64,000 nucleotides of DNA from Tropicibacter naphthalenivorans (GCF_900176475.1 NZ_FWXX01000004.1:186001-250000); one strand, 5' to 3'. Shown: positions 27,425 to 37,605, numbered from the stretch's first letter. Program-made: numbers and translations. The notes: generated from the letters alone by a model not told the origin.

Positions 27425-30400
27425 ATGGCGACGTATACGGTAACGACAACCAACTGGAACTCGGCGGTTTTTTGGTCGGGGATCAGTGAGGCCACTGGCG
27501 GTCACACGCTGGATTTCTCGGGCCTCGGTTCCGGATACACCGTCAATTTCAACGAAACCCTGGGCGAAGTCACCATCAGCGACGGCGCGACGATCTTTGT
27601 CGTCGGCGACGCGAGCGCGACGGGTGGTCCCTATGGCGCGAGCCTTGGCGGCGGGACGGTCTTTGACTTCTTTGACACGATCCTTGGCAGTCAGGGCAAT
27701 GACACCATCGACAGCGGCACTGGCGATGAAAACATTGTCGCGGGCGGCGGCGATGACGTGGTCGTCGACAATGCTGGCAACGACACGATCGACACCGGCA
27801 CCGGGGACGATACGATCTTTGTCGCGAGCGGCGCGGACAGCGTGCTGGCGGGGGACGGGTCGGACATCGTCTACCTGTCCGATGGCGACGGCAGTGACAC
27901 CATCGACGGCGGCAGCGGCGGCACCGACAATGACACCCTGTCGCTGGGCTTTACCACCGGCGCGACCGTCGCGCTGAGCGGCACCGGCGCGGGCACCTAT
28001 ACCGACGGCGGCGCGACCGCCTCTGGCACCTTTTCGGACATCGAGGCCATCTCGGGCACCGATTTCGCCGACTCGATTGATGCCACGCTGGACGCGGGCG
28101 GCATGGCAATCGCAGCGGGCAGCGGCGACGACACGGTGCTGGGCGGCACGGGCAACGACACGATTTCCACCGCCGATGGCGCGGACAGCATCATGCTGGG
28201 CGGCGGCAGCGACGTGGTGTCCAGCGGCGCGGGTGTGGACACGGTCACCGGCATCGACGGCGACGACTTCGTCAACCTCGGCGGCGGCGACGAGACCGCC
28301 AGCGCCACCGGGGGCAACAACACCCTGATGGGCGGCGACGGCGCGGACACGCTGACCTCGGACGCGGGCGCGGACCAGCTTTGGGGCGGCAGCGGCACCG
28401 ATTCCATCACCGCGGGCGGCGGCGATGATACCGTCGATGCGGGTACCGGCGCGGATTACGTGGACGGCGGCGATGGCGCGGATCAGATCGCGGGGGGCTC
28501 TGGCCTTGATACGCTGATCGGCGGCGGCGGCAACGACACGATCTACGGCGATGACGCGGATCTGGGCACCAATGTCGGCACGCTGGCGACCTTTGACTTC
28601 AGCTCGATCAGTTCCACCGGCGACACGGGCACCGGGGCCATCGGCCAGTTCGCGATCTACGACAACATCGGCACGTCCAGCGACGGCACCGTCATCCAAG
28701 CCAAGATGACCGTGATCGACGCGGACAACCCCGACATCGACATCACCTTCAACGCCAACTCGTTCTACATTAACGCCACAAACGTGGCGGACTCGGGGTC
28801 CGGCGTCACCGTCGCCTTTGAGTTCTTTGACCAAGCCACCGGCGAGCCGGTGCAGCTGACCGGCGCGTTCACCTTCCAGGACATCGACACCCTGGCCGAA
28901 TCGGTCACGGCGCAGTCTGCCGACGTCCAAAGCGTCGCCCTGTCGGCTTCGCCCGCCACCAACCTCAGCGCTGCCGACGATGGCGAGGCGCTCTCTGCCA
29001 GCTCGGACGGCACCTCTTCGGGGGCAGCAGACGAAAACCACTGGGCGCAGTTCGCCTATACCAACCAGCAAAGCCTTGTCTTTACGGTCACCTCGCGCGG
29101 GGTGGGCACGAACTATGCCTTCTCGGCGAACGACTTTTCCAGCGCGCCGACGGTCATTTCGGCCACCCCTGAAAGCCAGAACGACAGCATCGACGGCGGC
29201 ACCGGCGACGACCTGATCTATGGTATGGCAGGCAGCGACACCATCAACGGTGGCGACGGGTCGGACACGATCAACGGCGGCGCGGATGCGGACATTCTGA
29301 ACGGCGACGCCGACGCGGATTTCTTTACCTTCGAGGACGGGCACGGCAACGACACCGTCACCGGCGGTGAGACGACCACCACCGGCACCGACTTTGACAC
29401 GCTGGACTTTACCGCCGTCACAAATGGCGTGACGGTTACCGCCACGGCGGATGAGGCCGGGACCGTGGTCAATGGCGCGGACACCGTGTCGTTCACCGAG
29501 ATCGAAGGCTTCGATCTGACCGAAAGCGCCGACACCTTTAACGGCAGCGGCGTCTTTGGCCCGCAGACCGTGTTCGGCAATGGCGGCGATGACACGCTGC
29601 TGACCAGTCAGGGCGCGGACAGCGTCGAGGGCGGCGCGGGCAATGACAGCATCGTCACCGGCATGGGCGACGACACGCTGAGCGGCGGCACCGGCGACGA
29701 CTACCTTGATGGCCAGCTGGGCGCGAACGTCATGACCGGCGGCGACGGCGCGGATACCTTCATCGCGGCGGACGACCACCTTGGCGATACGATCACCGGC
29801 GGCGAAGGCGGCACCGACCTTGACCTCGTGGACTTCCAGAACTGGGCGGGTGGCAGCACCGGGGTCGATGCGACCTTTACCGGGGACGAGGCCGCCAGCG
29901 GCACCTTTGGCACCAGCAGCTGGACCTTTACCGAAATCGAGGCCGTCAGCGGCACCGATTATGACGACACGCTGGATGCGGGAGCCTCTACAGCGGACCA
30001 GACCCTGCTGGGCAACGACGGCGCGGACCTGATCACCGGCGGCACCGGGGCCGACAGCCTGGATGGCGGCGCGGACGAAGACACCTTCTTTGTGGACGAT
30101 GGCTTTGGCGCGGATACCATCGTGGGCGGCGAGGCGGTCACGACCGGCACCGACGAGGACCGCATCGATTTCTCCGGCATGACCGTGCCGATCACCGTCA
30201 CCTATTCCGGCGACGAGGTCGGCACCGCCACCGATGGCACCGACACCCTCAGCTTTGCCGAGATCGAAGCGCTGACGCTGACCTCTGGCAACGACAGCGT
30301 GGACGCGATCCTTGACACCGCAGGGACCAACATCGACGCGGGCGCAGGCGACGACACGATCTACTTCGGCCAAGGCGCGAGCACCGTTCTGGGCGGCGAC

Positions 30401-33400
30401 GGCAACGACCTGATCGACGATCAGGACATCATCAAGCACGCGGGCGGCAACCTGCTGGACGGTGGCGCGGGCAACGATACGATCTATTCCGGCGACGGCG
30501 CGGATACGATCATCGCGGGCGACGGCGACGACCTGATCTATTCCGAGAATGGCGCGGACAGCATCACCGGCGGCGGTGGTGACGACACCTTCCTGATCGA
30601 GGACAGCTTTGGCAATGACACGATCACCGGCGGCGAGACGACCGAAGACGGCATTGGCGATGTGCTTTACGCCGGGCTGGTCACCTCTGACCTGACGCTG
30701 GATCTGCAAACCGTGGCACCGCTCGACCCCGAGCAAGGCACGCTGAGCGACGGCACCGACACCATTTCCTTTACCGAGATCGAAGCCTTCGGCCTTGGCG
30801 CGGGCAACGACACCCTGCTGGGCAGCGATGGCGGCGATCAGGTGGGCATGGGCGCGGGCAATGACTCGGCCGATGGCAACGCGGGCGACGACGTCATCTG
30901 GGGCGAAGCGGGCGACGACATCATCACCGGCGGCACCGGCGCGGATACTTTGCGCGGCGGCACCGGCAATGACAGCGTCAGCGGCGGCGACGATGCCGAC
31001 GTCTTCGAAGTTCAGGACGGCTTTGGCAACGACACCATCGTCGGCGGCGAAGGCGGCGTGGACGACGATACGCTGGACCTGAGCATGGTCACCACCGACA
31101 CCACGGTGGACCTGACCAACGTCGACCCGGAACAAGGCACTGTTACCTCGGGCGCGGACACCATCGCGTTTTCCGAGATCGAGAATATCTCTCTGGGTGG
31201 TGGGCGCGACACGGTTGTGCTGGGCGACGGTGGCGGCACCGACACGATCGGCGGCTTTGATCTGACCGACAGCGGCGATGGCACCAGCAACGACCAGCTG
31301 GACCTGACCGGTCTGACCTCGGATGGCTTTACCCCGGTGACCACCGACGACGTGGTTGTGACCGACGATGGCTCCGGCAACGCGGTGCTGACCTTCCCCG
31401 GTGGTGAAGCGATCACCCTGCTGGGCGTGGTCCCGGCCAGCCTTGGCTCCCCGGCGCAGCTGGCGGCGATCGGCGTGCCCATGGGCAGCAGCGACTATAT
31501 CGTCTCGGGCACAGCGGCGGGCGAGCTGATCGACGGCACCTATCTGGGTGACCCCGATGGCGACCGCGTCGACAACCTCGACCACTCCGACAGCAGCAAC
31601 AACGACAGCATCGAAGCGGGCGACGGCGCCGATACCATCGACGCAGGCGCAGGCACCGACACGATCCTTGGCCAGGGCGGCGATGACGTCATCCTTGTGA
31701 ACGACGGCTTTGGCAACGACTCGGTGGTCGGTGGCGAAACCGGCGAGACGGCGGGCGATACGCTGGACCTGTCCGGTGTGACCTCCGATCTGACCCTCGA
31801 CCTGACCGACACCAACGGGGAACGCGGCACCGTCACCGATGGCACCGACACGCTGACCTTTACCGAGATCGAGACGATCACGCTGGGCGGCGGGCGCGAT
31901 ACGCTGACGCTGGCCAATGGTGGCGGCACCGACACCGTCAGCGGGTTTGACCTGACCGACAGCGGCGACGGCACCACCAACGACCAGCTGGACGTGACCG
32001 CCCTGACCGATGGTTCGGGCAACCCCGTCACCACCGAAGACGTCACGGTCACCGACACCAATGGCGACGGCACCGGCGATGCGATCCTGACCTTCCCCGG
32101 CGGCGAGGCGATCACCCTCGTGGGCGTGTTGCCCGCGCAGGTCAGCACCCCGGCGCAGCTCGAAAGCATTGGCATCCCGGCCACGGCGGCGGGCGACTTT
32201 ATCATCTCGGGCACGGCGGCGGCGGATACCATCAACACCGGCTATGCAGGCGACCCGGACGGCGACATCGTTGACAACAACGACTATTCCGACGGCTCGA
32301 ACGACGACAGCATCGAGGCAGGCGACGGCGACGACAGCATCGACGCGGGCGCAGGGGACGACACGATCCTTGGCCAAGGCGGCGACGACGAGATTTACCT
32401 CGACGTGGCGTTGGATAACGACAGCATCGTCGGCGGTGAGACCGGCGAGACCTTGGGCGACCGGATCAACTTTTCCACGCTGGGCGATGACATCACCATC
32501 ACCTTCACGGGGGCCGAGACCGGCACCCTGACCGATGGCACCAACACCACCAGTTTCGAGGAAATCGAACGGTTCCAGATGGGGACCGGCAACGACAGCG
32601 TCATCGGCTCTGCCGGGGCCGAGCATATCATCGGCAACTTCGGTGATGACACGATCATCGCGGGCGGCGGCGACGATACGATCTTCTCGGGCTTCGACAA
32701 CGACTCGGTCTCGGGCGGCGACGGCAACGACAGCCTCGTGACCTCGACCGGGGCCGACACCGTCGAAGGCGGCGCGGGCGACGATGAAATCGACGTTGGC
32801 GCTGGCGATGGAGAACAAGACCTTGTGATCCTCGCGGACGGGTCGGGCAACGACCTGATCTCGGGCTTCGAGGCGCCCACCGATCTGGGGGGCGGCGCCT
32901 ACTCGGGCAACGATCTGCTCGACGTGACGGGCCTGAACGATCTGGACGGCAACCCGGTCAACACCGGCGATGTGACCGTCACCGACACCAACGGCGATGG
33001 CACCGGCGACGCGATCCTGACCTTCCCCAATGGCGAAGCGATCACCCTTGTGGGCGTGTTGCCTGCGGCGGTTTCGGCCCCAGCCGCTTTGGAGGCCATG
33101 GGCATCCCGCCCTTTGGCGGGGACTTCATCGTCTCTGGCACAGCGGCGGGCGAGCTGATTGACTCGGCCTACCTCGGGGACCCGGACGGCGATCTGATCG
33201 ACAACAGCGACGGCGTCGGCGGCATCCAGGGCGATAGCGTTTTGGCCGGGGACGGCGCGGATACCATCCAGTCTGCTGCGGGCGATGACACCGTCGAAGC
33301 GGGCACCGGCGACGACGAGGTCGCCGCGGGCGCAGGCGACGACTCGGTGCTGGGCGAGGCAGGCGACGACAGCCTGACCGGCGGCGATGGCGGCGACACC

Positions 33401-34807
33401 CTGCTGGGCGGCGACGGCGTCGATACCCTGCTGGGCGGCACCGGCGACGACAGCATCACCGGCGGCTCTGACGAAGACCTGATCGTGCTCGAAGACGGGT
33501 TCGGCAGCGACACGATCGCGGGCGGCGAGACGGTCACCACCGGCACCGACAACGATACGCTGGACGCCAGCGCGGTGACCGCGCCGCTGACCGTCACCTT
33601 CCTAGGAGACGAAAACGGCATCGTCACCGATGGCACAAACTCCGCGCTGTTCGACGAGATCGAGGCCCTGCAACTGACCGAAGGCGGCGACAGCGTTGAC
33701 GGGACAGCAGACACCCTTGGTCTGACGATCCTTGGCGGCGACGGCGGCGACACCATCATCGGCGGCTCTGGCGACGATACCCTCGACGGCGAAGACAGCG
33801 CCGACAGCATCTTTGGCGGGCTCGGCGCGGACAGCATCCTTGGCGGCACCTCATCGGATACGCTGGACGGCGGCGATGGAGACGACACCATCGACGGCGG
33901 CGGCGACGCCGACAGCATCACCGGCGGGCTTGGCGACGACAGCCTGACGGGCGGCCTTGGCGACGATACGCTGACCGTGGGGTCTGGCGATACCGCGACG
34001 GGCGACGACGGGGACGACACGTTCTTTGTCGACGCGGCCGACATGGACGGCACCCCGGCGACCATCACCGGCGGCGAGACCGGCGAGACGGTGGGCGACA
34101 CGCTGAACATCACCGGCCCCGCCACCATCACCATGACCGGCGCCGAGGATGGCACGGTCACGTGGCTCGACGGATCGGTCCTGACCTTCTCGGAGATCGA
34201 GACCATCAACTACACGCCCTGCTTTACGCCGGGCACGATGATCAAGACCGCCTCGGGCGAGGTGGACGCCGCCGACATCAAGCCCGGCGACGTGGTTCTG
34301 ACCCGCGACAACGGCTATCAGACGGTGCGCTGGGCGGGGTCCAAACCCCTGACCGGGCTGGAAATTTCGGCCAACGCTGCCCTGCAACCCATCCGCATTG
34401 CGGCAGGCGCGCTGGGCCGGGGAATGCCGGAACGCGACATGGTTGTCTCGCCGCAGCACCGCGTGGTGATGTCGGGCGCGGCCATCCAGCTGCTGTTCGG
34501 CGAAGAAGAGGTGCTTGTCGCCGCCTGCCATCTGGTCGGGCGTCCGGGGATCGAACAGGTCTGCCCCAAGGCCGGGGTCACCTACGTGCACTTCATGTTC
34601 GACCGGCACGAGCTGGTGATGTCCGACGGGACGTGGACCGAAAGCTTCCAGCCGGGGGATCTGTCCTTGGCGGGGCTGGACACCGACCAGCGCGCGGAAC
34701 TGCTGGCGCTGTTCCCGGAACTGGCGAAATCCAGCGGGCAAGAGGCCTATGGCGCCGCGCGCATGTCGCTCAAGGCGTTCCAGGCCCGGCTGCTGACCGA
34801 GGCGTAA
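27425..34807 (+). CDS. Giant RTX calcium-binding protein with C-terminal Hint domain
   Basis: 2460 residues. After about 80 N-terminal residues the chain is dominated by GGxGxDxxx nonapeptides, which bind calcium in a parallel beta-roll. At about 385-580 a non-RTX globular insert interrupts them (FDFSSISSTGDTG to FSANDFSSAP). A longer module recurs near 31500, 32200 and 33130. From residue 2266 a Hint domain begins (CFTPGTMIKTASGEV, then VSPQHRVVMSG), as in many roseobacter RTX proteins. Hint domains can self-cleave. There is no Sec signal; export by a type I system is expected but no transporter is in the window. A surface or biofilm role is inferred. Confidence 0.9.
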   Translation: MATYTVTTTNWNSAVFWSGISEATGGHTLDFSGLGSGYTVNFNETLGEVTISDGATIFVVGDASATGGPYGASLGGGTVFDFFDTILGSQGNDTIDSGTGDENIVAGGGDDVVVDNAGNDTIDTGTGDDTIFVASGADSVLAGDGSDIVYLSDGDGSDTIDGGSGGTDNDTLSLGFTTGATVALSGTGAGTYTDGGATASGTFSDIEAISGTDFADSIDATLDAGGMAIAAGSGDDTVLGGTGNDTISTADGADSIMLGGGSDVVSSGAGVDTVTGIDGDDFVNLGGGDETASATGGNNTLMGGDGADTLTSDAGADQLWGGSGTDSITAGGGDDTVDAGTGADYVDGGDGADQIAGGSGLDTLIGGGGNDTIYGDDADLGTNVGTLATFDFSSISSTGDTGTGAIGQFAIYDNIGTSSDGTVIQAKMTVIDADNPDIDITFNANSFYINATNVADSGSGVTVAFEFFDQATGEPVQLTGAFTFQDIDTLAESVTAQSADVQSVALSASPATNLSAADDGEALSASSDGTSSGAADENHWAQFAYTNQQSLVFTVTSRGVGTNYAFSANDFSSAPTVISATPESQNDSIDGGTGDDLIYGMAGSDTINGGDGSDTINGGADADILNGDADADFFTFEDGHGNDTVTGGETTTTGTDFDTLDFTAVTNGVTVTATADEAGTVVNGADTVSFTEIEGFDLTESADTFNGSGVFGPQTVFGNGGDDTLLTSQGADSVEGGAGNDSIVTGMGDDTLSGGTGDDYLDGQLGANVMTGGDGADTFIAADDHLGDTITGGEGGTDLDLVDFQNWAGGSTGVDATFTGDEAASGTFGTSSWTFTEIEAVSGTDYDDTLDAGASTADQTLLGNDGADLITGGTGADSLDGGADEDTFFVDDGFGADTIVGGEAVTTGTDEDRIDFSGMTVPITVTYSGDEVGTATDGTDTLSFAEIEALTLTSGNDSVDAILDTAGTNIDAGAGDDTIYFGQGASTVLGGDGNDLIDDQDIIKHAGGNLLDGGAGNDTIYSGDGADTIIAGDGDDLIYSENGADSITGGGGDDTFLIEDSFGNDTITGGETTEDGIGDVLYAGLVTSDLTLDLQTVAPLDPEQGTLSDGTDTISFTEIEAFGLGAGNDTLLGSDGGDQVGMGAGNDSADGNAGDDVIWGEAGDDIITGGTGADTLRGGTGNDSVSGGDDADVFEVQDGFGNDTIVGGEGGVDDDTLDLSMVTTDTTVDLTNVDPEQGTVTSGADTIAFSEIENISLGGGRDTVVLGDGGGTDTIGGFDLTDSGDGTSNDQLDLTGLTSDGFTPVTTDDVVVTDDGSGNAVLTFPGGEAITLLGVVPASLGSPAQLAAIGVPMGSSDYIVSGTAAGELIDGTYLGDPDGDRVDNLDHSDSSNNDSIEAGDGADTIDAGAGTDTILGQGGDDVILVNDGFGNDSVVGGETGETAGDTLDLSGVTSDLTLDLTDTNGERGTVTDGTDTLTFTEIETITLGGGRDTLTLANGGGTDTVSGFDLTDSGDGTTNDQLDVTALTDGSGNPVTTEDVTVTDTNGDGTGDAILTFPGGEAITLVGVLPAQVSTPAQLESIGIPATAAGDFIISGTAAADTINTGYAGDPDGDIVDNNDYSDGSNDDSIEAGDGDDSIDAGAGDDTILGQGGDDEIYLDVALDNDSIVGGETGETLGDRINFSTLGDDITITFTGAETGTLTDGTNTTSFEEIERFQMGTGNDSVIGSAGAEHIIGNFGDDTIIAGGGDDTIFSGFDNDSVSGGDGNDSLVTSTGADTVEGGAGDDEIDVGAGDGEQDLVILADGSGNDLISGFEAPTDLGGGAYSGNDLLDVTGLNDLDGNPVNTGDVTVTDTNGDGTGDAILTFPNGEAITLVGVLPAAVSAPAALEAMGIPPFGGDFIVSGTAAGELIDSAYLGDPDGDLIDNSDGVGGIQGDSVLAGDGADTIQSAAGDDTVEAGTGDDEVAAGAGDDSVLGEAGDDSLTGGDGGDTLLGGDGVDTLLGGTGDDSITGGSDEDLIVLEDGFGSDTIAGGETVTTGTDNDTLDASAVTAPLTVTFLGDENGIVTDGTNSALFDEIEALQLTEGGDSVDGTADTLGLTILGGDGGDTIIGGSGDDTLDGEDSADSIFGGLGADSILGGTSSDTLDGGDGDDTIDGGGDADSITGGLGDDSLTGGLGDDTLTVGSGDTATGDDGDDTFFVDAADMDGTPATITGGETGETVGDTLNITGPATITMTGAEDGTVTWLDGSVLTFSEIETINYTPCFTPGTMIKTASGEVDAADIKPGDVVLTRDNGYQTVRWAGSKPLTGLEISANAALQPIRIAAGALGRGMPERDMVVSPQHRVVMSGAAIQLLFGEEEVLVAACHLVGRPGIEQVCPKAGVTYVHFMFDRHELVMSDGTWTESFQPGDLSLAGLDTDQRAELLALFPELAKSSGQEAYGAARMSLKAFQARLLTEA

Positions 34808-34811
34808 ACCG

Positions 34812-36056
34812 TCAGGTCAGCGCCCGCAGCAAAGCGGCAGAGGGCTTGCCGGTCACCGGCAGGCCCGTTGCGCGTTGATAGCCTGCGATGGCGGCTTCGG
34901 TCTTTTTGCCGATGACCCCGTCTGGCGTGCCCGCGTCAAACCCCTTGCGGGTCAGCGCCTTTTGCAAGGCTTTGCGGTCCTCCAGCGTCAGCCCATAGCG
35001 GTCCGGGCCAAAATCGGCGCGCAAAGGCCCGCCCCCCGCAAGGCGCGAAGCCATATAGCCCACACCCAAGCCATAGTTCTCGGACGGGTTGTAGCGCAGG
35101 ATCATGTCGAAGTTCCGAAACACCAGGAACGTCGGCTTGCCCAGCCCCATGGGCGCCAGCAAACCCGCCGCGCCATGATCGGGCAAGCTGCCCCCCGCCG
35201 CGGGCCGCACCCCGGCAGCGCGCCAGTCGGCCACGGACCGCTTTGCGCTGCGCCCCACCGGGCCGGAATAGCCATCTGGCACCCGCACCTCCAGCCCCCA
35301 CAATCCGCCGCGCCGCCACCCGGCGCGCGACAGGAACCGCGCGGTGGTGGCAAAGGCGTCGATGGGGTTGTTCGACCAGATGTCGCGCTTGCCGTTCTTG
35401 TCGAAATCGACCGCGTTGGCCTGATAGGCGTTGGGGATCAACTGCGTATGCCCCATGGCCCCGGCCCAGCTGCCCACCAGTTGCGAAGGCTGCGCGTCGC
35501 CGCTCTGGACGATGCGCAGGGCGTCCATCAGGTTGGATTCAAAGAACCGCCCCCGACGCCCTTCCCAAGCCAAGGTCGAGGTGGCCGAGATCACCGGGAT
35601 CTTGCCCTTTTTGGTGCCGAAATAGCTTTCCAGCCCCCAGATCGCCGCCAAGACTTCGGGTTGTACCCCATACGCCGCCTCGACCTTGCGCAAAGCGCTT
35701 TGTTGCTGGGCATAGGCGCGCTTGCCAAAGGTCACCTTGTCCTCTGGCGCGACGATGGCGAGGTAATCTTCGAGCGAGCGTTTGAATTCGGTCTGGTTGC
35801 GGTCGCGTTCAATCACGCCGGGCAGATAGCCCTGCCCCCGGAAGGCCGCGCGCAAGGTGGCTTCGGTGATGCCGCGCGCCTTGGCCCGGTTGCGAAAGGC
35901 AGCAACCCACGCGTCATAGGACGCATTCGGCTGCGGGCGCAAACCGGCCTCTAGCGCCGGATCAGGCCGCGCCACCTGCGGCGCACCGCCCGCCACGCAG
36001 CCCGACAGAACGCTCGCCGAAAGCCCCAGCGTGAAAACCCGTCTCGTCACCACCAT
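34812..36056 (-). CDS. Lytic murein transglycosylase, MltB family
   Basis: 414-residue lipoprotein that cleaves peptidoglycan glycan strands. Lipobox LSGC places the lipidated Cys at residue 20. The SLT_2 domain shows AIWGLESYFG with the catalytic Glu, then GAMGHTQLIPN and the DFDKNGKRDIW motif. A C-terminal peptidoglycan-binding domain (LQKALTRKGFDAGTPDGVIG) closes it. The start at 36056 has AGGGGA upstream; an in-frame GTG at 36083 is less likely. Confidence 0.93.
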   Translation of the reverse strand: MVVTRRVFTLGLSASVLSGCVAGGAPQVARPDPALEAGLRPQPNASYDAWVAAFRNRAKARGITEATLRAAFRGQGYLPGVIERDRNQTEFKRSLEDYLAIVAPEDKVTFGKRAYAQQQSALRKVEAAYGVQPEVLAAIWGLESYFGTKKGKIPVISATSTLAWEGRRGRFFESNLMDALRIVQSGDAQPSQLVGSWAGAMGHTQLIPNAYQANAVDFDKNGKRDIWSNNPIDAFATTARFLSRAGWRRGGLWGLEVRVPDGYSGPVGRSAKRSVADWRAAGVRPAAGGSLPDHGAAGLLAPMGLGKPTFLVFRNFDMILRYNPSENYGLGVGYMASRLAGGGPLRADFGPDRYGLTLEDRKALQKALTRKGFDAGTPDGVIGKKTEAAIAGYQRATGLPVTGKPSAALLRALT

Positions 36057-36139
36057 ACCGCGTCCCCTGCTCTGACGTTTCACGTCACGCTAGCGCAGGG
36101 GCGCAAGGAACCGCAACTACCCGAGCAAAGAAGCGCCGA

Positions 36140-36304
36140 TCAGGCCGAGAAGACCAAGGCAAGAACCACCGCAAGCACCGCAACCATGCCGATGGTGAAC
36201 CCGTAGCGGTTCCAGATCGGGGTGGGCTTGAAGCAATACGAACAAGAGGATGCTCCGAACCGAAGATGATAATTACACGAGCACTGGAACAGCCTGACGT
36301 TCAT
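36140..36304 (-). CDS. Possible 54-residue cysteine-rich membrane protein
   Basis: A short frame with Cys-x-Cys near residue 8 (QCSCNYHLRF) and Cys-x2-Cys near 21 (SCSYCFKPTP), followed by one transmembrane segment (GFTIGMVAVLAVVLALVFSA) to the stop. The combination of paired Cys and a clean hydrophobic tail is unlikely in random sequence. The ribosome site is weak. It could be a small zinc-ribbon membrane protein; without homologues it stays tentative. Confidence 0.4.
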   Translation of the reverse strand: MNVRLFQCSCNYHLRFGASSCSYCFKPTPIWNRYGFTIGMVAVLAVVLALVFSA

Positions 36305-36665
36305 TCGTATTCTTTCTTAGTTCGCGCTTTGGTGCGCTTGGCAGATCCCGGATAGCCGGACTCTGCCACTCCGAACACGGGGAAATTCCCATGATCCGAG
36401 GCACAAAACGCTTTGTCTTCAACACTCAAGCCATGTAGCGGAGCGACCGGTCGAAAGAAACTACCCAATCGTACATATCAGCTACCCATTATATTTCCGG
36501 CAACATTTCGCCCAAACAAATCGCCCTGCGCCAAGAACCCAAGGAGACGGCAGGCCTGTGCGCCAGATCACGCACGGTGTCCGATCAGGCTTGCCCTTCG
36601 ACAGGAGCGGGAGCAGAGTGGATTTCATTAGATACATCATATTTTTACGGAGGCGCAGCGCGTCG
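36305..36665. other. 361-bp region with no recognised gene
   Basis: Comparatively AT-rich stretch between the small cysteine-rich frame and the broken secreted-protein gene. No RNA gene or repeat was recognised. GGAGG at 36649-36653 is the ribosome site of the next gene. Confidence 0.5.
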
Positions 36666-37532
36666 ATGATCAAACAACTTCTGAACCCCGTGGGGCTTGC
36701 ACTGATGGCGCTGGTTGCGGGACCGGTCAGCGCTCAGATGGTCGAAACACCCTATGCCACGGTCAAGGGCTGGGACGTGAACAGCATCCAGTTGGACGGC
36801 AGCTTTGCCGGCTGCGGGCCAGCAAGGTCGAGCGCGGCGAGTTGTTGGTCCTGACACTTAGCCAGTCCGGCACCTGGGAGATGTGGCTCAACACCAACCA
36901 AGGCGGGCGCTTTGGCGGCGGGGTCGTGGACATCGGCAAAGCCTCTGTCGACGCGCAATTCGGTTTTGACAGCGGCGTGGCCATGCGCGAGATCAGCGCC
37001 GCCGAGATCCCCTTGATCAAGGCGGGCCGCGAGTTTGGCGTGCAGATCAACGGCGATGGCCCGATGAAATACTGGTCGCTGACCGGCTCGACGGCGGCGA
37101 TGCTCAAGGCCGAGGAATGCGGGCAGCGCCCCGGCCAATCGCGCGGCGCCCTCGCGGCCTGCCCCGACCAAGCCGCAGGCCAGCACGCTGGACATCCTGT
37201 TCGGCATGGCCAACGGCGAAAGCGGGATCGGCAACTGCAAGATGGGCTTTACCCAGATGTATCGCTGCACCTTTACCGGCGCGGTGCCGGACGCGGGCTA
37301 TAGCTTTGCCATGGAAATCGCGGACACCGCGAACGAAAACCCCTCGTTGTTCGTGGCGGCGCATGGGGCGGGCTCGGCCGACGTCTGGGCCGCCTTCCCC
37401 GGCGAGCCGGACTGGATGTACATGGGGTATTGGGCCAAGACCACGAGCAATTGCCTTTTGCCCGAAGGTCCGGAATCCCCCGACGCGCAGGCCAACCTTG
37501 GGCAGGATGCTTGGGAAATCTGCATCCACTAA
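36666..37532 (+). pseudogene. Secreted protein gene with two frameshifts
   Basis: Three frames join into one protein of about 290 residues: a signal peptide (MIKQLLNPVGLALMALVAGPVSAQ) in the first, a middle part (LTLSQSGTWEMWLNTNQGG to STAAMLKAEEC), and a C-terminal part (ILFGMANGESGIGNCKMGF to AWEICIH). The first break lies at about 36812-36819, the second at about 37118-37123; both sit at TGCGGGC. The net change is three bases, so the frame is restored. Either an inactive gene or a sequence error. Pairs of Cys suggest a disulphide-rich periplasmic protein; the family is not recognised. Confidence 0.75.
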
Positions 37533-37561
37533 GGTACTTTAAAGCATTGCAATCACATAAC

Positions 37562-37584
37562 AAAGGCCCGCACTGCGGGCCTTT
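37562..37584. terminator. Terminator between convergent genes
   Basis: AAAGGCCCGC / GCGGGCCTTT with a three-base loop. Serves both the broken secreted-protein gene and the DUF6880 gene. Confidence 0.8.
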
Positions 37585-37605
37585 ATGCTGCCGCCCCATC
37601 ACCCC

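Noticed and set aside
27134-32818. A 5.7-kb open frame on the minus strand opposite the RTX gene
   Set aside because: It is the complement of highly repetitive GC-rich RTX codons, rich in Val, Ala, Arg, with no ribosome site or domain. The plus strand has clear calcium-binding repeats and a Hint domain.
36666-37532. Programmed ribosomal frameshifting in the broken secreted gene
   Set aside because: TGCGGGC is not a typical slippery site; no pseudoknot or stimulatory site was seen; two opposite shifts in one gene are unlikely.
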